A DNA stretch of 64,000 bases from Gammaproteobacteria bacterium (GTDB lineage: Bacteria > Pseudomonadota > Gammaproteobacteria > Pseudomonadales > Pseudohongiellaceae): NCBI GenBank assembly GCA_029245395.1, contig JAQWPL010000016.1:1-64000 (forward strand), read 5' to 3'. Within the stretch, counting starts at the first letter, position 1; every line of letters begins with the position of its first letter. Made by a program: the position numbers and the translations under genes. The notes beneath the pieces are model-generated. The model searched no databases, was not told the DNA's origin, and worked only from the letters and a program-made list of their open reading frames with translations. Of this stretch, positions 35,406-42,698 are shown one piece after another.

Positions 35406-35482
35406 GCACTCGTAGCTCAGCTGGATAGAGTACTCGGCTACGAACCGAGCGGTCGAAGGTTCGAATCCTTCCGAGTGCGCCA
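35406..35482 (+). tRNA. tRNA-Arg (anticodon ACG)
   Basis: 77 bases with encoded CCA. Acceptor GCACTCG/CGAGTGC, D-arm GCTCAGCTGGATAGAGT, anticodon stem CTCGG/CCGAG with ACG at 35440–35442, T-arm GAAGGTTCGAATCCTTC. The A of ACG should be deaminated to inosine. In E. coli the equivalent argVYZQ follow serV directly; here about 5 kb lies between. Confidence 0.97.
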
Positions 35483-35487
35483 AATAC

Positions 35488-35511
35488 AAAACCCGCCTGC
35501 TGGCGGGTTTT
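35488..35511 (+). terminator. Intrinsic terminator after tRNA-Arg
   Basis: Arms AAAACCCGCC (35488–35497) and GGCGGGTTTT (35502–35511), 4-base loop, then TT-rich tail. Confidence 0.9.
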
Positions 35512-35632
35512 TTATTTGGTGAACTTGGAGGTCAGAAGAGAACCTTTGGTTCGAAAGCTGCAAAGCAGCGCAGACGAACGTATTTTAGTGCGCACCGCAG
35601 GGGAGAGGAATTTGGCTTAGCCAAATTTCGAA

Positions 35633-35673
35633 TCAATCCTTCCGAAAGGCGTGCGACTAGCACGCCTGATAAT
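35633..35673 (+). repeat. tRNA-tail-like repeat, copy 1
   Basis: Begins TCAATCCTTCCGAAAGGCGT, then a stem-loop (35648–35666) and TGATAAT. Related to copy 2 at 35736–35775. Confidence 0.55.
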
Positions 35674-35707
35674 GCTAGTTTTCCTGATAGTTTCAAAACA
35701 AATGAAA

Positions 35708-35731
35708 ATCAAGTTGCTCTGACCCCTTTGA
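35708..35731 (-). repeat. Single REP/RAYT-type half-site
   Basis: On the minus strand CAAAGGGGTCAGAGCAACTT. It shares the GGGGnCAGA core with the inverted repeat at 24702–24761, but the mirror half is absent. Confidence 0.4.
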
Positions 35732-35735
35732 TGTA

Positions 35736-35775
35736 TCAATCCTTCCGAGAGGGGTGCGTTAGCGTTCCCGGTAAT
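35736..35775 (+). repeat. tRNA-tail-like repeat, copy 2
   Basis: Begins TCAATCCTTCCGAGAGGGGT and ends CGGTAAT. It matches copy 1 over most positions with compensating changes in the stem. Confidence 0.55.
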
Positions 35776-35853
35776 CCACTTATACTTGAAAGTATCTCTG
35801 GTGGTTTTTATTTGGCGCACTTCAGTAATTACGGCAGAAGAAAGCCAGCTTAA

Positions 35854-38169
35854 TTAAAAACGGAACGTGTAATTAAACTTCAGAGACAAATCGGCAATGG
35901 TAGATTCAAAGACATTGTCCTTATCTAAATCCTCGAAACCGTAATTTAATACCAGAAAAGCCTGCTGGCCGGCTTTGGGGATCCAGTGCAGGCGACTGTT
36001 TATGCCTAAATTCTCCGATACATTATCGTATTGAATGAGATTGGCCCAGGACAGGGTTGCTGAAAACGTTATCTGGGTGTTAATAGAAAACAGGCGTGTA
36101 GTGAAATTGCCCTGGGGAAGTTCAATTTTGTTCTCTGTGTATTGGGCTGTAAGTTGGAGATTACGATTTGGCCGCCAACTGGCATTTACCAATACCCGGT
36201 CTCTTTCACCATCAAAATATTCTCCCCAACGCCTATCCAGCCGTCCTGATAAGACTCGTTGATTCCCCAGGATTACTCCAATCATTGTCTCGTAAAATGA
36301 ATACGACCCTGCCGGGATAACAATGGTACGGTCGCTATCTGAGGCACGAAATATTGTGAAATCCTTACGAAGATTCTCCTTGTTATCGATAAAGCGGCCA
36401 AAAAGAAAATCACCTTTATTGTCGAGAATGGCCCAGCGTACAGTTTTTACATCGGTGATGTAATCACCATCCTCAAGGGATAGTGATTTATAGAGGTCTA
36501 TGTAACCGGCAACTGTACGCAGGAAACCACCTGGTGCAAAAAAATGCGTGTATTTGGTATCAACACTGTAATCCTCAATACCTGTTTGATTGACAAATCC
36601 TACTGCAGGGTCAAAGTTTTTTTCCACTTTTTTATAACGGTAAGACCCTTTCCAGCCCTGATTGCTGGGATAATTGATCACTACTCCGTAGGAGGCATCA
36701 TCTCCGCTTTTGCCTTCAGTGTCGGATTGCTGGTAAAAAGCGGACGCTTCAACGGTTTTACCATTGGCCAGTCGGGTATTACGGTAGTTGAAATCTGCTC
36801 CTATCAAATTATTATCCAGATTGGACTGCGGGTCGCCATTTGTAGCAATTACGCCTACCTGGGATTCAGCCAATACATTTAATGAAGCCCGGCCAACAAA
36901 AATAGTGTCTGCAGCTACTCCTGATGCGATATCTTCGTCCTGGTTGATCAACAGAGAACCCAGATTCCAGTCCCCGATTCGACCACTGACTTTGGCACCA
37001 GCATTGATATCAACTGGCTCCCCGGAAAGACCCAGGCCAAGACGTCGGGAAAAAAATGGTCTGGCGTTCTGAGCGGCGGATGCTGGAATGGATGCGTTTC
37101 CTGAAGCACCCGCTACTGCGGCTGCCCCTAATTGGCCAAATTGAAAGATGTCGGAATCGCGAATGAAGAAATCACGTTTTTCCGGGAAAAACAGGCCAAA
37201 ACGTGTCAGGTTAACCTGTCGACTGTCTACTTCAGTTGCGGAAAAATCCGTGTTAATGGTCAGCGAAGCATTAAGTTGTGAAGTGACCTTGTAATACAAG
37301 TCCACTTGCGGTTCAAAGGCTGAATCACTTTCATTGGCGGCCCCAAATCGGCGTATGGCGCGCGTTACTATTGAGGGGACAATGTCGAGCCCGCGGCCCT
37401 GGCGCAAATCCGAGAGACCCGTGATGGTACCCGCGACACCTGGGTTAACCTGTCGGTTGCGTGATACCCAGGCGATACTTTCCGTTTCACGCTTGATGGT
37501 GCGGTTGAAATTAATACCCCAGGCACTGGAGTCAGTACTAAATGAAATCGTCTGGAAGGGTATACGCATTTCGGCGATCCAGCCCTGCTCATCACGACTT
37601 GCACTAGCCTGCCAGATACCATTCCAGCTGCTTTCAACACCTGTTACATTCTGGTACAGGCCCTCTGCCCGAACGCCGTTGGAATTTACTTCAAAGCGGT
37701 ATCCGTTACGTCGGTCCAGATAGGGATCGAGAATTACAGTAAAGACGTCATCAGCTCCCACGGCCTGTCCCTGCCGGAGAATGCTGGCTGCAATCTGATC
37801 AGGCAATTCATCCCAAAGCCTCGCAGCAATATAGAGAGCGTCTTCTGTATAGAAAATACGCACATCCGTGCGTTGACTAGGGTCGGCGTATTCCACTGGC
37901 TGATACTGGTGGAAATCATTGATTAGCGTAGCCCGGTCCCAGACATCCTCATCCATGACACCATCGATTTCCACTTCGGCTTCCAGATGGGGAATTTCAC
38001 GGCTTTTTTCTTCACTGCTGCTTATTATTTGATTAACTGATTCCTGGGCAATCGTTATTGAAGAAAATAGCAAGGTAAGCGCGAGCAGCACTTTACGTAA
38101 GACAGTGCCCGCAGGCACTGAAAGCATGATGGAAATCAGTTCTTTGATCTTATTGGAGTGGCGCTTCAT
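35854..38169 (-). CDS. DUF5916 outer-membrane protein with CBM9-like N-terminal domain
   Basis: 771 residues. A signal peptide (hydrophobic core KVLLALTLLFSSITIAQE) leads to a CBM9-like sandwich (residues about 55–240; EIDGVMDEDVWDRATL, LYIAARLWDE, GNRTI-like FNRTIKRETES) and then a DUF5916 β-barrel ending in the aromatic LKFNYTFRF typical of outer-membrane proteins. The pattern TDFSATEVDSRQVNLTRFGLFFPEKRDFF is the family signature at the start of the barrel. The role is unknown, perhaps carbohydrate or hydrophobic-compound uptake. A TetR-type palindrome lies 84–101 bases upstream of the start. Confidence 0.88.
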   Translation of the reverse strand: MKRHSNKIKELISIMLSVPAGTVLRKVLLALTLLFSSITIAQESVNQIISSSEEKSREIPHLEAEVEIDGVMDEDVWDRATLINDFHQYQPVEYADPSQRTDVRIFYTEDALYIAARLWDELPDQIAASILRQGQAVGADDVFTVILDPYLDRRNGYRFEVNSNGVRAEGLYQNVTGVESSWNGIWQASASRDEQGWIAEMRIPFQTISFSTDSSAWGINFNRTIKRETESIAWVSRNRQVNPGVAGTITGLSDLRQGRGLDIVPSIVTRAIRRFGAANESDSAFEPQVDLYYKVTSQLNASLTINTDFSATEVDSRQVNLTRFGLFFPEKRDFFIRDSDIFQFGQLGAAAVAGASGNASIPASAAQNARPFFSRRLGLGLSGEPVDINAGAKVSGRIGDWNLGSLLINQDEDIASGVAADTIFVGRASLNVLAESQVGVIATNGDPQSNLDNNLIGADFNYRNTRLANGKTVEASAFYQQSDTEGKSGDDASYGVVINYPSNQGWKGSYRYKKVEKNFDPAVGFVNQTGIEDYSVDTKYTHFFAPGGFLRTVAGYIDLYKSLSLEDGDYITDVKTVRWAILDNKGDFLFGRFIDNKENLRKDFTIFRASDSDRTIVIPAGSYSFYETMIGVILGNQRVLSGRLDRRWGEYFDGERDRVLVNASWRPNRNLQLTAQYTENKIELPQGNFTTRLFSINTQITFSATLSWANLIQYDNVSENLGINSRLHWIPKAGQQAFLVLNYGFEDLDKDNVFESTIADLSLKFNYTFRF

Positions 38170-38252
38170 TCCAGCCGTATCCCTGTTTTTGTCATTATTA
38201 TCAATGTGGAAATCCTGGGGTGATGGATAGAGGAATCAGCACGGTGTAAGTG

Positions 38253-38270
38253 ACTAAACGAGTGTTTAGT
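38253..38270. promoter_or_regulatory. TetR-type operator (predicted)
   Basis: ACTAAACGAGTGTTTAGT: perfect 7-base arms around a 4-base centre, in the promoter region of the DUF5916 gene. TetR-family repressors often bind such A-C-T-A-A-A-C palindromes. No TetR gene is in the window. Confidence 0.55.
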
Positions 38271-38431
38271 GAAAGAATATATAACAGATAATGATTAATC
38301 CAGAGAGGAAAGAAGGAAATAAAAAGAATGAGATATATGTCTGCCGGAGAGCTTCGGGAGGCTCAGTATCAGGGATAGCTTGTTTCAGGACCAAATGAAA
38401 ACACCTGATACTTCCAAGGTCGGATTAATCC

Positions 38432-40165
38432 TTATTCACTTTGATAAACCAGTTCTCCTCCCAAGTAGGTCTGCAATATCCTGGTATCGCGTATATCGTC
38501 GACGGCACTGTTTAGAATATCCCTGTCGATGACAACGAAATCTGCGAGTTTGCCAACTTCCAGACTGCCAAGATCCTGTTCCCGGGAAAGTGCATAGGCT
38601 GCATTTAGCGTATACATTTGTAATGCCTGTCGGATGTTTAGTCTTTCCTCAGGGTAAATAGCCTCATCGACATAGCGAGCCTCTCGTTTCATGGCGATCC
38701 ACATGCCCAGAAACGGATTAAAGGGGTTTGTCGCGTTATTGGGATCCTCTGCCAGCCAGTGATCGGAGCCTCCCGCGACAACAACTCCCGCGTTAAAGAG
38801 TGATTGCAAAGGTTGAAAGTATCGTAGCCGATCATAGCCAAAATGACTAATCAGGGCATTAGCATCCAGGTATAACCAGAAGGGCTGCACATCAGCCACA
38901 ATTTCCAGTTCGGCCATATTTTCAATAGCCCACTCGGACATGAAATTACTGTGTGTCACAGATGCGCGGCTGCCTTTCACCGGTACAGATTTTGCGGCTT
39001 CGACATAAGCCTCTACTACTTCGTTAACTGCACCGTCACCAACGGCGTGGGAGGTAAACTGTAGTCCTTCGTTGACTGCGGCTATTATCATTTCAGATAA
39101 CCGCTCACTGGTATTAAACAGTTTTCCACGATATGCGGGATCGCTAATTTGATAGAGTTCATTAACTCCCCATGGTTTAAGCATATAAGAACTGCCACTC
39201 AAAATGCCGCCGTCAGAATAGGTTTTAATACCTATGAGTTGAATCAGTGGATCCTTTTCAATATGCAGCGGCAATTGTGCAATCCGCTTTATTTCATTTT
39301 TTATATCTGGGATGTCCTGACTGGAATCAAGAGTGTGGAATATTGATATCCTGGCAGTTGCATCGCCACTGTCGGCAATAGTTTTATAAAAATCTGCAAC
39401 ATCACCCGCTGTGTTTCGGTCGGTAATCGTTGTAAAGCCGACACTGTTATAGAGTCGTGTCATATTCGCATATTGTGAACGGCGATCCTGGTAGGCAGTG
39501 CTCATCTGCCTGCCTTCATCATCTATGTAACGCTGGTGGTTTTTAATGATGCCGGTAGGCTCACCGTCGTCGTCTCTGAGAATATCGTCAGAAAATTCAG
39601 GCTGGAAGTTCCTGTCAATACCCATGGCTGCCAAGGCCATGCTGTTTACTGAAACCACTGGAGAAACGTCAAAAGGGGCGAAAATTACCGGATGATTGGG
39701 TGCGGCATTATCCATTTCGGCGCGACTTGGATAGCGGTATTCTTGCAGACGTGTGGGAAAGACATCTCTTACCCAAATCCACTCGCCTTCCGGGATGACA
39801 TTCGCGCGTGACGTTATGTACTCAAGTACATCGGCCACAGTTATCATAGACGGTATGGGATGATCAAATTCTGACATCGCTGGACTAAGGACATGCTGGT
39901 GGGTATCAATCAGGCCTGGCAAAATCATCTGATTGTTGAGATCGGTAACTATGGTTTGCTCACCACTTAAAGCAAGTATTTCTTCATTGCTCCCTGTGGC
40001 AAAAATCTTGCCATCGACTATAGCGATTGCCTGAACAATATTAAAATCACTATTTGCGGTAACAACCCGGGCGTTATGAAAAATAAGATCAGCGCTTTGT
40101 GAATTGTTCTCGCTGCATGCGGCGAGAACAAAAAAGAAACAGACCAAGAGTCCGATTCTAAGCAC
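38432..40165 (-). CDS. Amidohydrolase family 3 (YtcJ-like) lipoprotein
   Basis: 577 residues. Signal peptide with lipobox VLAAC (residues about 13–17). TIM-barrel metal hydrolase: HQHV in LPGLIDTHQHVLSP is the metal motif, followed by a long central insert, FTSHAVGDGAVNEV with the barrel His, GGSDHW and the closing segment LGSLEVGKLADFVVIDRDIL. It should hydrolyse an amide or cyclic amide in the envelope. The SnoaL-like protein gene lies one base upstream on the same strand, so the two form an operon. The substrate is unknown. Confidence 0.87.
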   Translation of the reverse strand: MLRIGLLVCFFFVLAACSENNSQSADLIFHNARVVTANSDFNIVQAIAIVDGKIFATGSNEEILALSGEQTIVTDLNNQMILPGLIDTHQHVLSPAMSEFDHPIPSMITVADVLEYITSRANVIPEGEWIWVRDVFPTRLQEYRYPSRAEMDNAAPNHPVIFAPFDVSPVVSVNSMALAAMGIDRNFQPEFSDDILRDDDGEPTGIIKNHQRYIDDEGRQMSTAYQDRRSQYANMTRLYNSVGFTTITDRNTAGDVADFYKTIADSGDATARISIFHTLDSSQDIPDIKNEIKRIAQLPLHIEKDPLIQLIGIKTYSDGGILSGSSYMLKPWGVNELYQISDPAYRGKLFNTSERLSEMIIAAVNEGLQFTSHAVGDGAVNEVVEAYVEAAKSVPVKGSRASVTHSNFMSEWAIENMAELEIVADVQPFWLYLDANALISHFGYDRLRYFQPLQSLFNAGVVVAGGSDHWLAEDPNNATNPFNPFLGMWIAMKREARYVDEAIYPEERLNIRQALQMYTLNAAYALSREQDLGSLEVGKLADFVVIDRDILNSAVDDIRDTRILQTYLGGELVYQSE

Positions 40166-40166
40166 T

Positions 40167-40646
40167 TTATTCTACTCCCATGAACGTAGGTGTCGTTTCG
40201 CGCCTCAAAATCTTGCAGCCTTGCTCGGTTTGCAAGTATGTGTCGTGGTATTCACCCATAAAAATATTATAGGAAGTAATGGGCAATACCTTGCTGTCTT
40301 CAACCGGAGCCTGAAACATGGTGAAATAAATGATGCCGCTGGCTGTGCCGTCATAGTTGTCAGTGATATTGACAGTCGAAATCAGGAGCCGGGCAAAGGA
40401 TTCCGATTCTCCTCCGGCAAGGCGGTCTAAAATTGCAGTTTTACCCTGGAAAGGCTCACCTTCCATAAAAAATACAGCTTCATCGGCAAAGAGCCTGCCA
40501 TAAGCAGCAATATCACCATGATCCCTTGCTAGAGCATATTGATGATTAACGGTAATGCAATCCTGAATAAAGTCTGCTGTTGCTGTATGGCAAAGAAAAA
40601 AGCTCGTCGTTAAACTGAGAAATATTTTTGTTGGTAGTTGCCACAT
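40167..40646 (-). CDS. Exported SnoaL/NTF2-like protein
   Basis: 159 residues with a signal peptide (IFLSLTTSFFLCHTATAD). The mature part is a cone-shaped NTF2-like fold: an α1 helix with YALARDHGDIAAYGRLFADEAVFFM and the strand sequence SARLLIS-TVNITDNYDGTASGIIYF. The family contains isomerases, dehydratases and non-enzymatic binding proteins. No clear catalytic His/Asp pair can be named by eye. One base separates it from the downstream amidohydrolase gene. Three tandem 14-mers lie 24–65 bases before its start and may be operator sites. Confidence 0.78.
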   Translation of the reverse strand: MWQLPTKIFLSLTTSFFLCHTATADFIQDCITVNHQYALARDHGDIAAYGRLFADEAVFFMEGEPFQGKTAILDRLAGGESESFARLLISTVNITDNYDGTASGIIYFTMFQAPVEDSKVLPITSYNIFMGEYHDTYLQTEQGCKILRRETTPTFMGVE

Positions 40647-40669
40647 GATTAGTCTCCAGAACTTGTTTT

Positions 40670-40711
40670 TATAGTCTAAAATTTATAGTCTAAAATATAT
40701 AGTCTAAAAGA
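40670..40711. repeat. Three tandem 14-mers upstream of the SnoaL-like gene
   Basis: TATAGTCTAAAA occurs at 40670–40681, 40684–40695 and 40698–40709 with exact 14-base phasing. It sits in the leader of the minus-strand SnoaL/amidohydrolase operon. Could be a phased binding site; the nearby JmjC-like gene is divergent. Confidence 0.75.
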
Positions 40712-40874
40712 TGTCACAACCACGTATGCAGGTATAAAATTCAAGAAAACTTAAGAAGCCTTATGGTTGATTTGTGTAATTTATTTTCACTATATTACAT
40801 AGAAATAACTGGAATGAAAGGTTATTCTTAATGTGCTGAAAATAACAGAATAATTCGATTTCGTAGTAAACCCT

Positions 40875-41864
40875 ATGCCTATACTCACTGACTGTCTTGA
40901 GACCCACACCCCCAGAATCCTTGATATGCCTGCTGGCATTCCTTTTCCCTCAGACCCGGTTTCCTGGGCATTGGACATGCTTGAAACTGATGTTGTTTCT
41001 GCTGACATGCAATGCTTGGAGCAGGGTTCGGAAAACGACTCGATTCAAAAAATTTCTTTTTTCGATCAGAATGATCCGGAATGCTTCAACAGATTCAGCT
41101 CAGGCATTCATCAAGGCTTGCCGGTTCATGGCAACCTGGAATTGATTGACTATCGCGATGATGGTGGAACATTGCGCAAAAATGCGGAATGGGCATGGCA
41201 GGTCTTCAATGATGAATTCAAAATCGGGATGGCTGAAAAACACTCAATGGGATATTACCTTAAATCAAATTTATGGATGAGTTGTGGCGAGCACTGTTAT
41301 AAAGCCCACTGTGACTTTGCAGACGGATTTCTGATGCATATCAAAGGTTCTAAACACGTACGCGTGTGGCCAGTTCCTGAACAATTTAAACAGAAGCTGA
41401 TATACGACCACAGTGATTTCGAAGCGCGAATGGCTACAGAACCTCTCGATTTTGAATTGAAACCAGGGCAGATATTGTTTATTCCAGCCAGTGCGATGCA
41501 TGAAGTTGTAGCACACGGTGAGCAGTCGGCAATTTCAGTAAGCTTTCATATGGGATCGCCATACCCCCTGGTTGTTCTGTGTGATCAGCTAAATAAATTA
41601 AAACCTGGCGTAGAGGTGTTTTTACCCCCGCATTTATCCAGAAATTTAAAATTCAATCTTTCTTTCTTTCAATTGTCTCGTTTTGCGCATTTCGGTGGGG
41701 GTGTCGATGGAAAAACTGTGCCACCGGAACTTTCTGAAGCATTATTGAGTTCGCTGAAATCCAAAAAGATAAATTCAGCAGAAATTAAAGAGTTACTGTC
41801 AGCTTGGTGGCAGCTGGCATTGAGCGAACCAATATATCCGGGTCCGTGGTGTTTGCCAGAATAA
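40875..41864 (+). CDS. JmjC/cupin-like Fe(II)/2-oxoglutarate oxygenase
   Basis: 329 residues, no signal peptide. A JmjC-type iron site is visible: H-x-D in CYKAHCDFADGFLMHI, then KGSKHVRVWP, and the distal His in LFIPASAMHEVVAHGEQSAI. These elements define cupin_8/JmjC hydroxylases that act on proteins, small metabolites or tRNA. The C-terminal ~90 residues are helical and resemble the dimerisation domain of such enzymes. It is alone in its operon, divergent from the SnoaL-like gene and upstream of the coiled-coil/cyclase pair. The substrate is unknown. Confidence 0.8.
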   Translation: MPILTDCLETHTPRILDMPAGIPFPSDPVSWALDMLETDVVSADMQCLEQGSENDSIQKISFFDQNDPECFNRFSSGIHQGLPVHGNLELIDYRDDGGTLRKNAEWAWQVFNDEFKIGMAEKHSMGYYLKSNLWMSCGEHCYKAHCDFADGFLMHIKGSKHVRVWPVPEQFKQKLIYDHSDFEARMATEPLDFELKPGQILFIPASAMHEVVAHGEQSAISVSFHMGSPYPLVVLCDQLNKLKPGVEVFLPPHLSRNLKFNLSFFQLSRFAHFGGGVDGKTVPPELSEALLSSLKSKKINSAEIKELLSAWWQLALSEPIYPGPWCLPE

Positions 41865-42014
41865 TTACTGTATCTTGAGTAACCTGCTGGTTTGATGCAG
41901 AAATCCTCGATTACCTCTAAAATTGCACCATAGGCGCATGTTTCGTAGTTCTGGCAATAACCCACCATAAAGGTTTATCACATCCGGTTGATCCATTTAG
42001 GTGATTGATTTTTA

Positions 42015-42698
42015 ATGGAAAAACACTCAGATATTCAATCACAGGCGGGCATCGGTTCTCAGGAAGGTCAAATCGACCTGGAGACTCAGAAAGAAATTCG
42101 CCACCTGAAAGACATTGTCACAGCCCTACGCCAGGAGCTGGATATATGTCATGCAGAGACGGAGCAGAAAGTGTCCGAGTCTGTGCGTGATTCCGGCAAG
42201 GAAATTATCCAATTAAAAGAAGTGGCTCAGTCTCTACGCGCAGAAATTGATAACCTTCTGCTGGAAAAAGAGCAGGCAGTACAGAAGGCCCATATGGAAT
42301 CGAGTAATGAAATTGGCCAATTGAAAGAGACTATTCAGAACCAGCGTGAGGAAATGGAAGGCCTACAATTTGAGCGGGAAAACGAATTGCAACATAACAA
42401 GTCCATGTGGTCTTCAGAAGTAAATGAGTTATCCGATACTTCCAGGGTCTTGCGTGAGCAACTTGAGCAGATTCGTCTTGACGGGGAAACGCAAGTGCAG
42501 CGGGAAAAAGCAGAATCAAATAGTCAACACGGGCAATTGGAAAAAACCATTGCTTCGCTGCGTGAGGAACTGGGATTAAGCAATTTTAATCACCAGGAAT
42601 CTCTGCGAGAAGCTAAACGCCAAAGTGAGAATGAAAATGTAGAATTGCGCGAAACCATTGCCCAGCTAAGAGCCCAACTGGAGAGTGTCGATGCCTAA
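42015..42698 (+). CDS. Coiled-coil protein of exact 36-residue repeats
   Basis: 227 residues, no signal peptide, almost wholly helical. From residue 27 it repeats every 36 residues without indels: Leu at 31, 67, 103, 139, 175, 211; Arg at 39, 75, 111, 147, 183, 219; a hydrophobic residue (L/I/M) at 42, 78, 114, 150, 186, 222, usually after Glu. The unit reads about E-I-x-Q-L-K-E-x-x-x-x-L-R-x-E-L. Thirty-six residues are ten turns of a 3.6-residue helix, so each unit presents the same face. The repeat unit is 108 bases in DNA. Its stop overlaps the next gene's ATG (42691), so it is translationally coupled to the cyclase. Function is unknown; a scaffold or partner of the cyclase is a fair inference. 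No strong ribosome site precedes ATG 42015. Confidence 0.8.
   Translation: MEKHSDIQSQAGIGSQEGQIDLETQKEIRHLKDIVTALRQELDICHAETEQKVSESVRDSGKEIIQLKEVAQSLRAEIDNLLLEKEQAVQKAHMESSNEIGQLKETIQNQREEMEGLQFERENELQHNKSMWSSEVNELSDTSRVLREQLEQIRLDGETQVQREKAESNSQHGQLEKTIASLREELGLSNFNHQESLREAKRQSENENVELRETIAQLRAQLESVDA

Larger units (their letters stand above)
35512..35853. other. Gene-free stretch with tRNA-tail-like repeats and hairpins
   Basis: No credible gene. It holds a perfect 9-base hairpin (AATTTGGCT / AGCCAAATT, 35609–35627), two ~40-base related repeats starting TCAATCCTTCCGA (35633–35673 and 35736–35775), the first with a 7-base stem GGCGTGC/GCACGCC, and a single GGGGTCAGAG-type REP half (35708–35731). 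The CCTTCCGA segments copy the 3' T-arm of the tRNA-Arg next door. Confidence 0.6.

Noticed and set aside
35265-35489. Minus-strand ORF of 74 codons
   Set aside because: It runs antisense through tRNA-Arg, its remnant and the AT-rich microsatellite; no coding signal.
35617-35820. Minus-strand ORF of 67 codons
   Set aside because: It is made of hairpins and repeats next to tRNA-Arg and has no start context or recognisable product.
38280-38296. Fur-like sequence GATAATGATTAATC upstream of the DUF5916 gene
   Set aside because: Only about two Fur hexamers match and there is no palindrome, unlike the clean site at 7807–7821.
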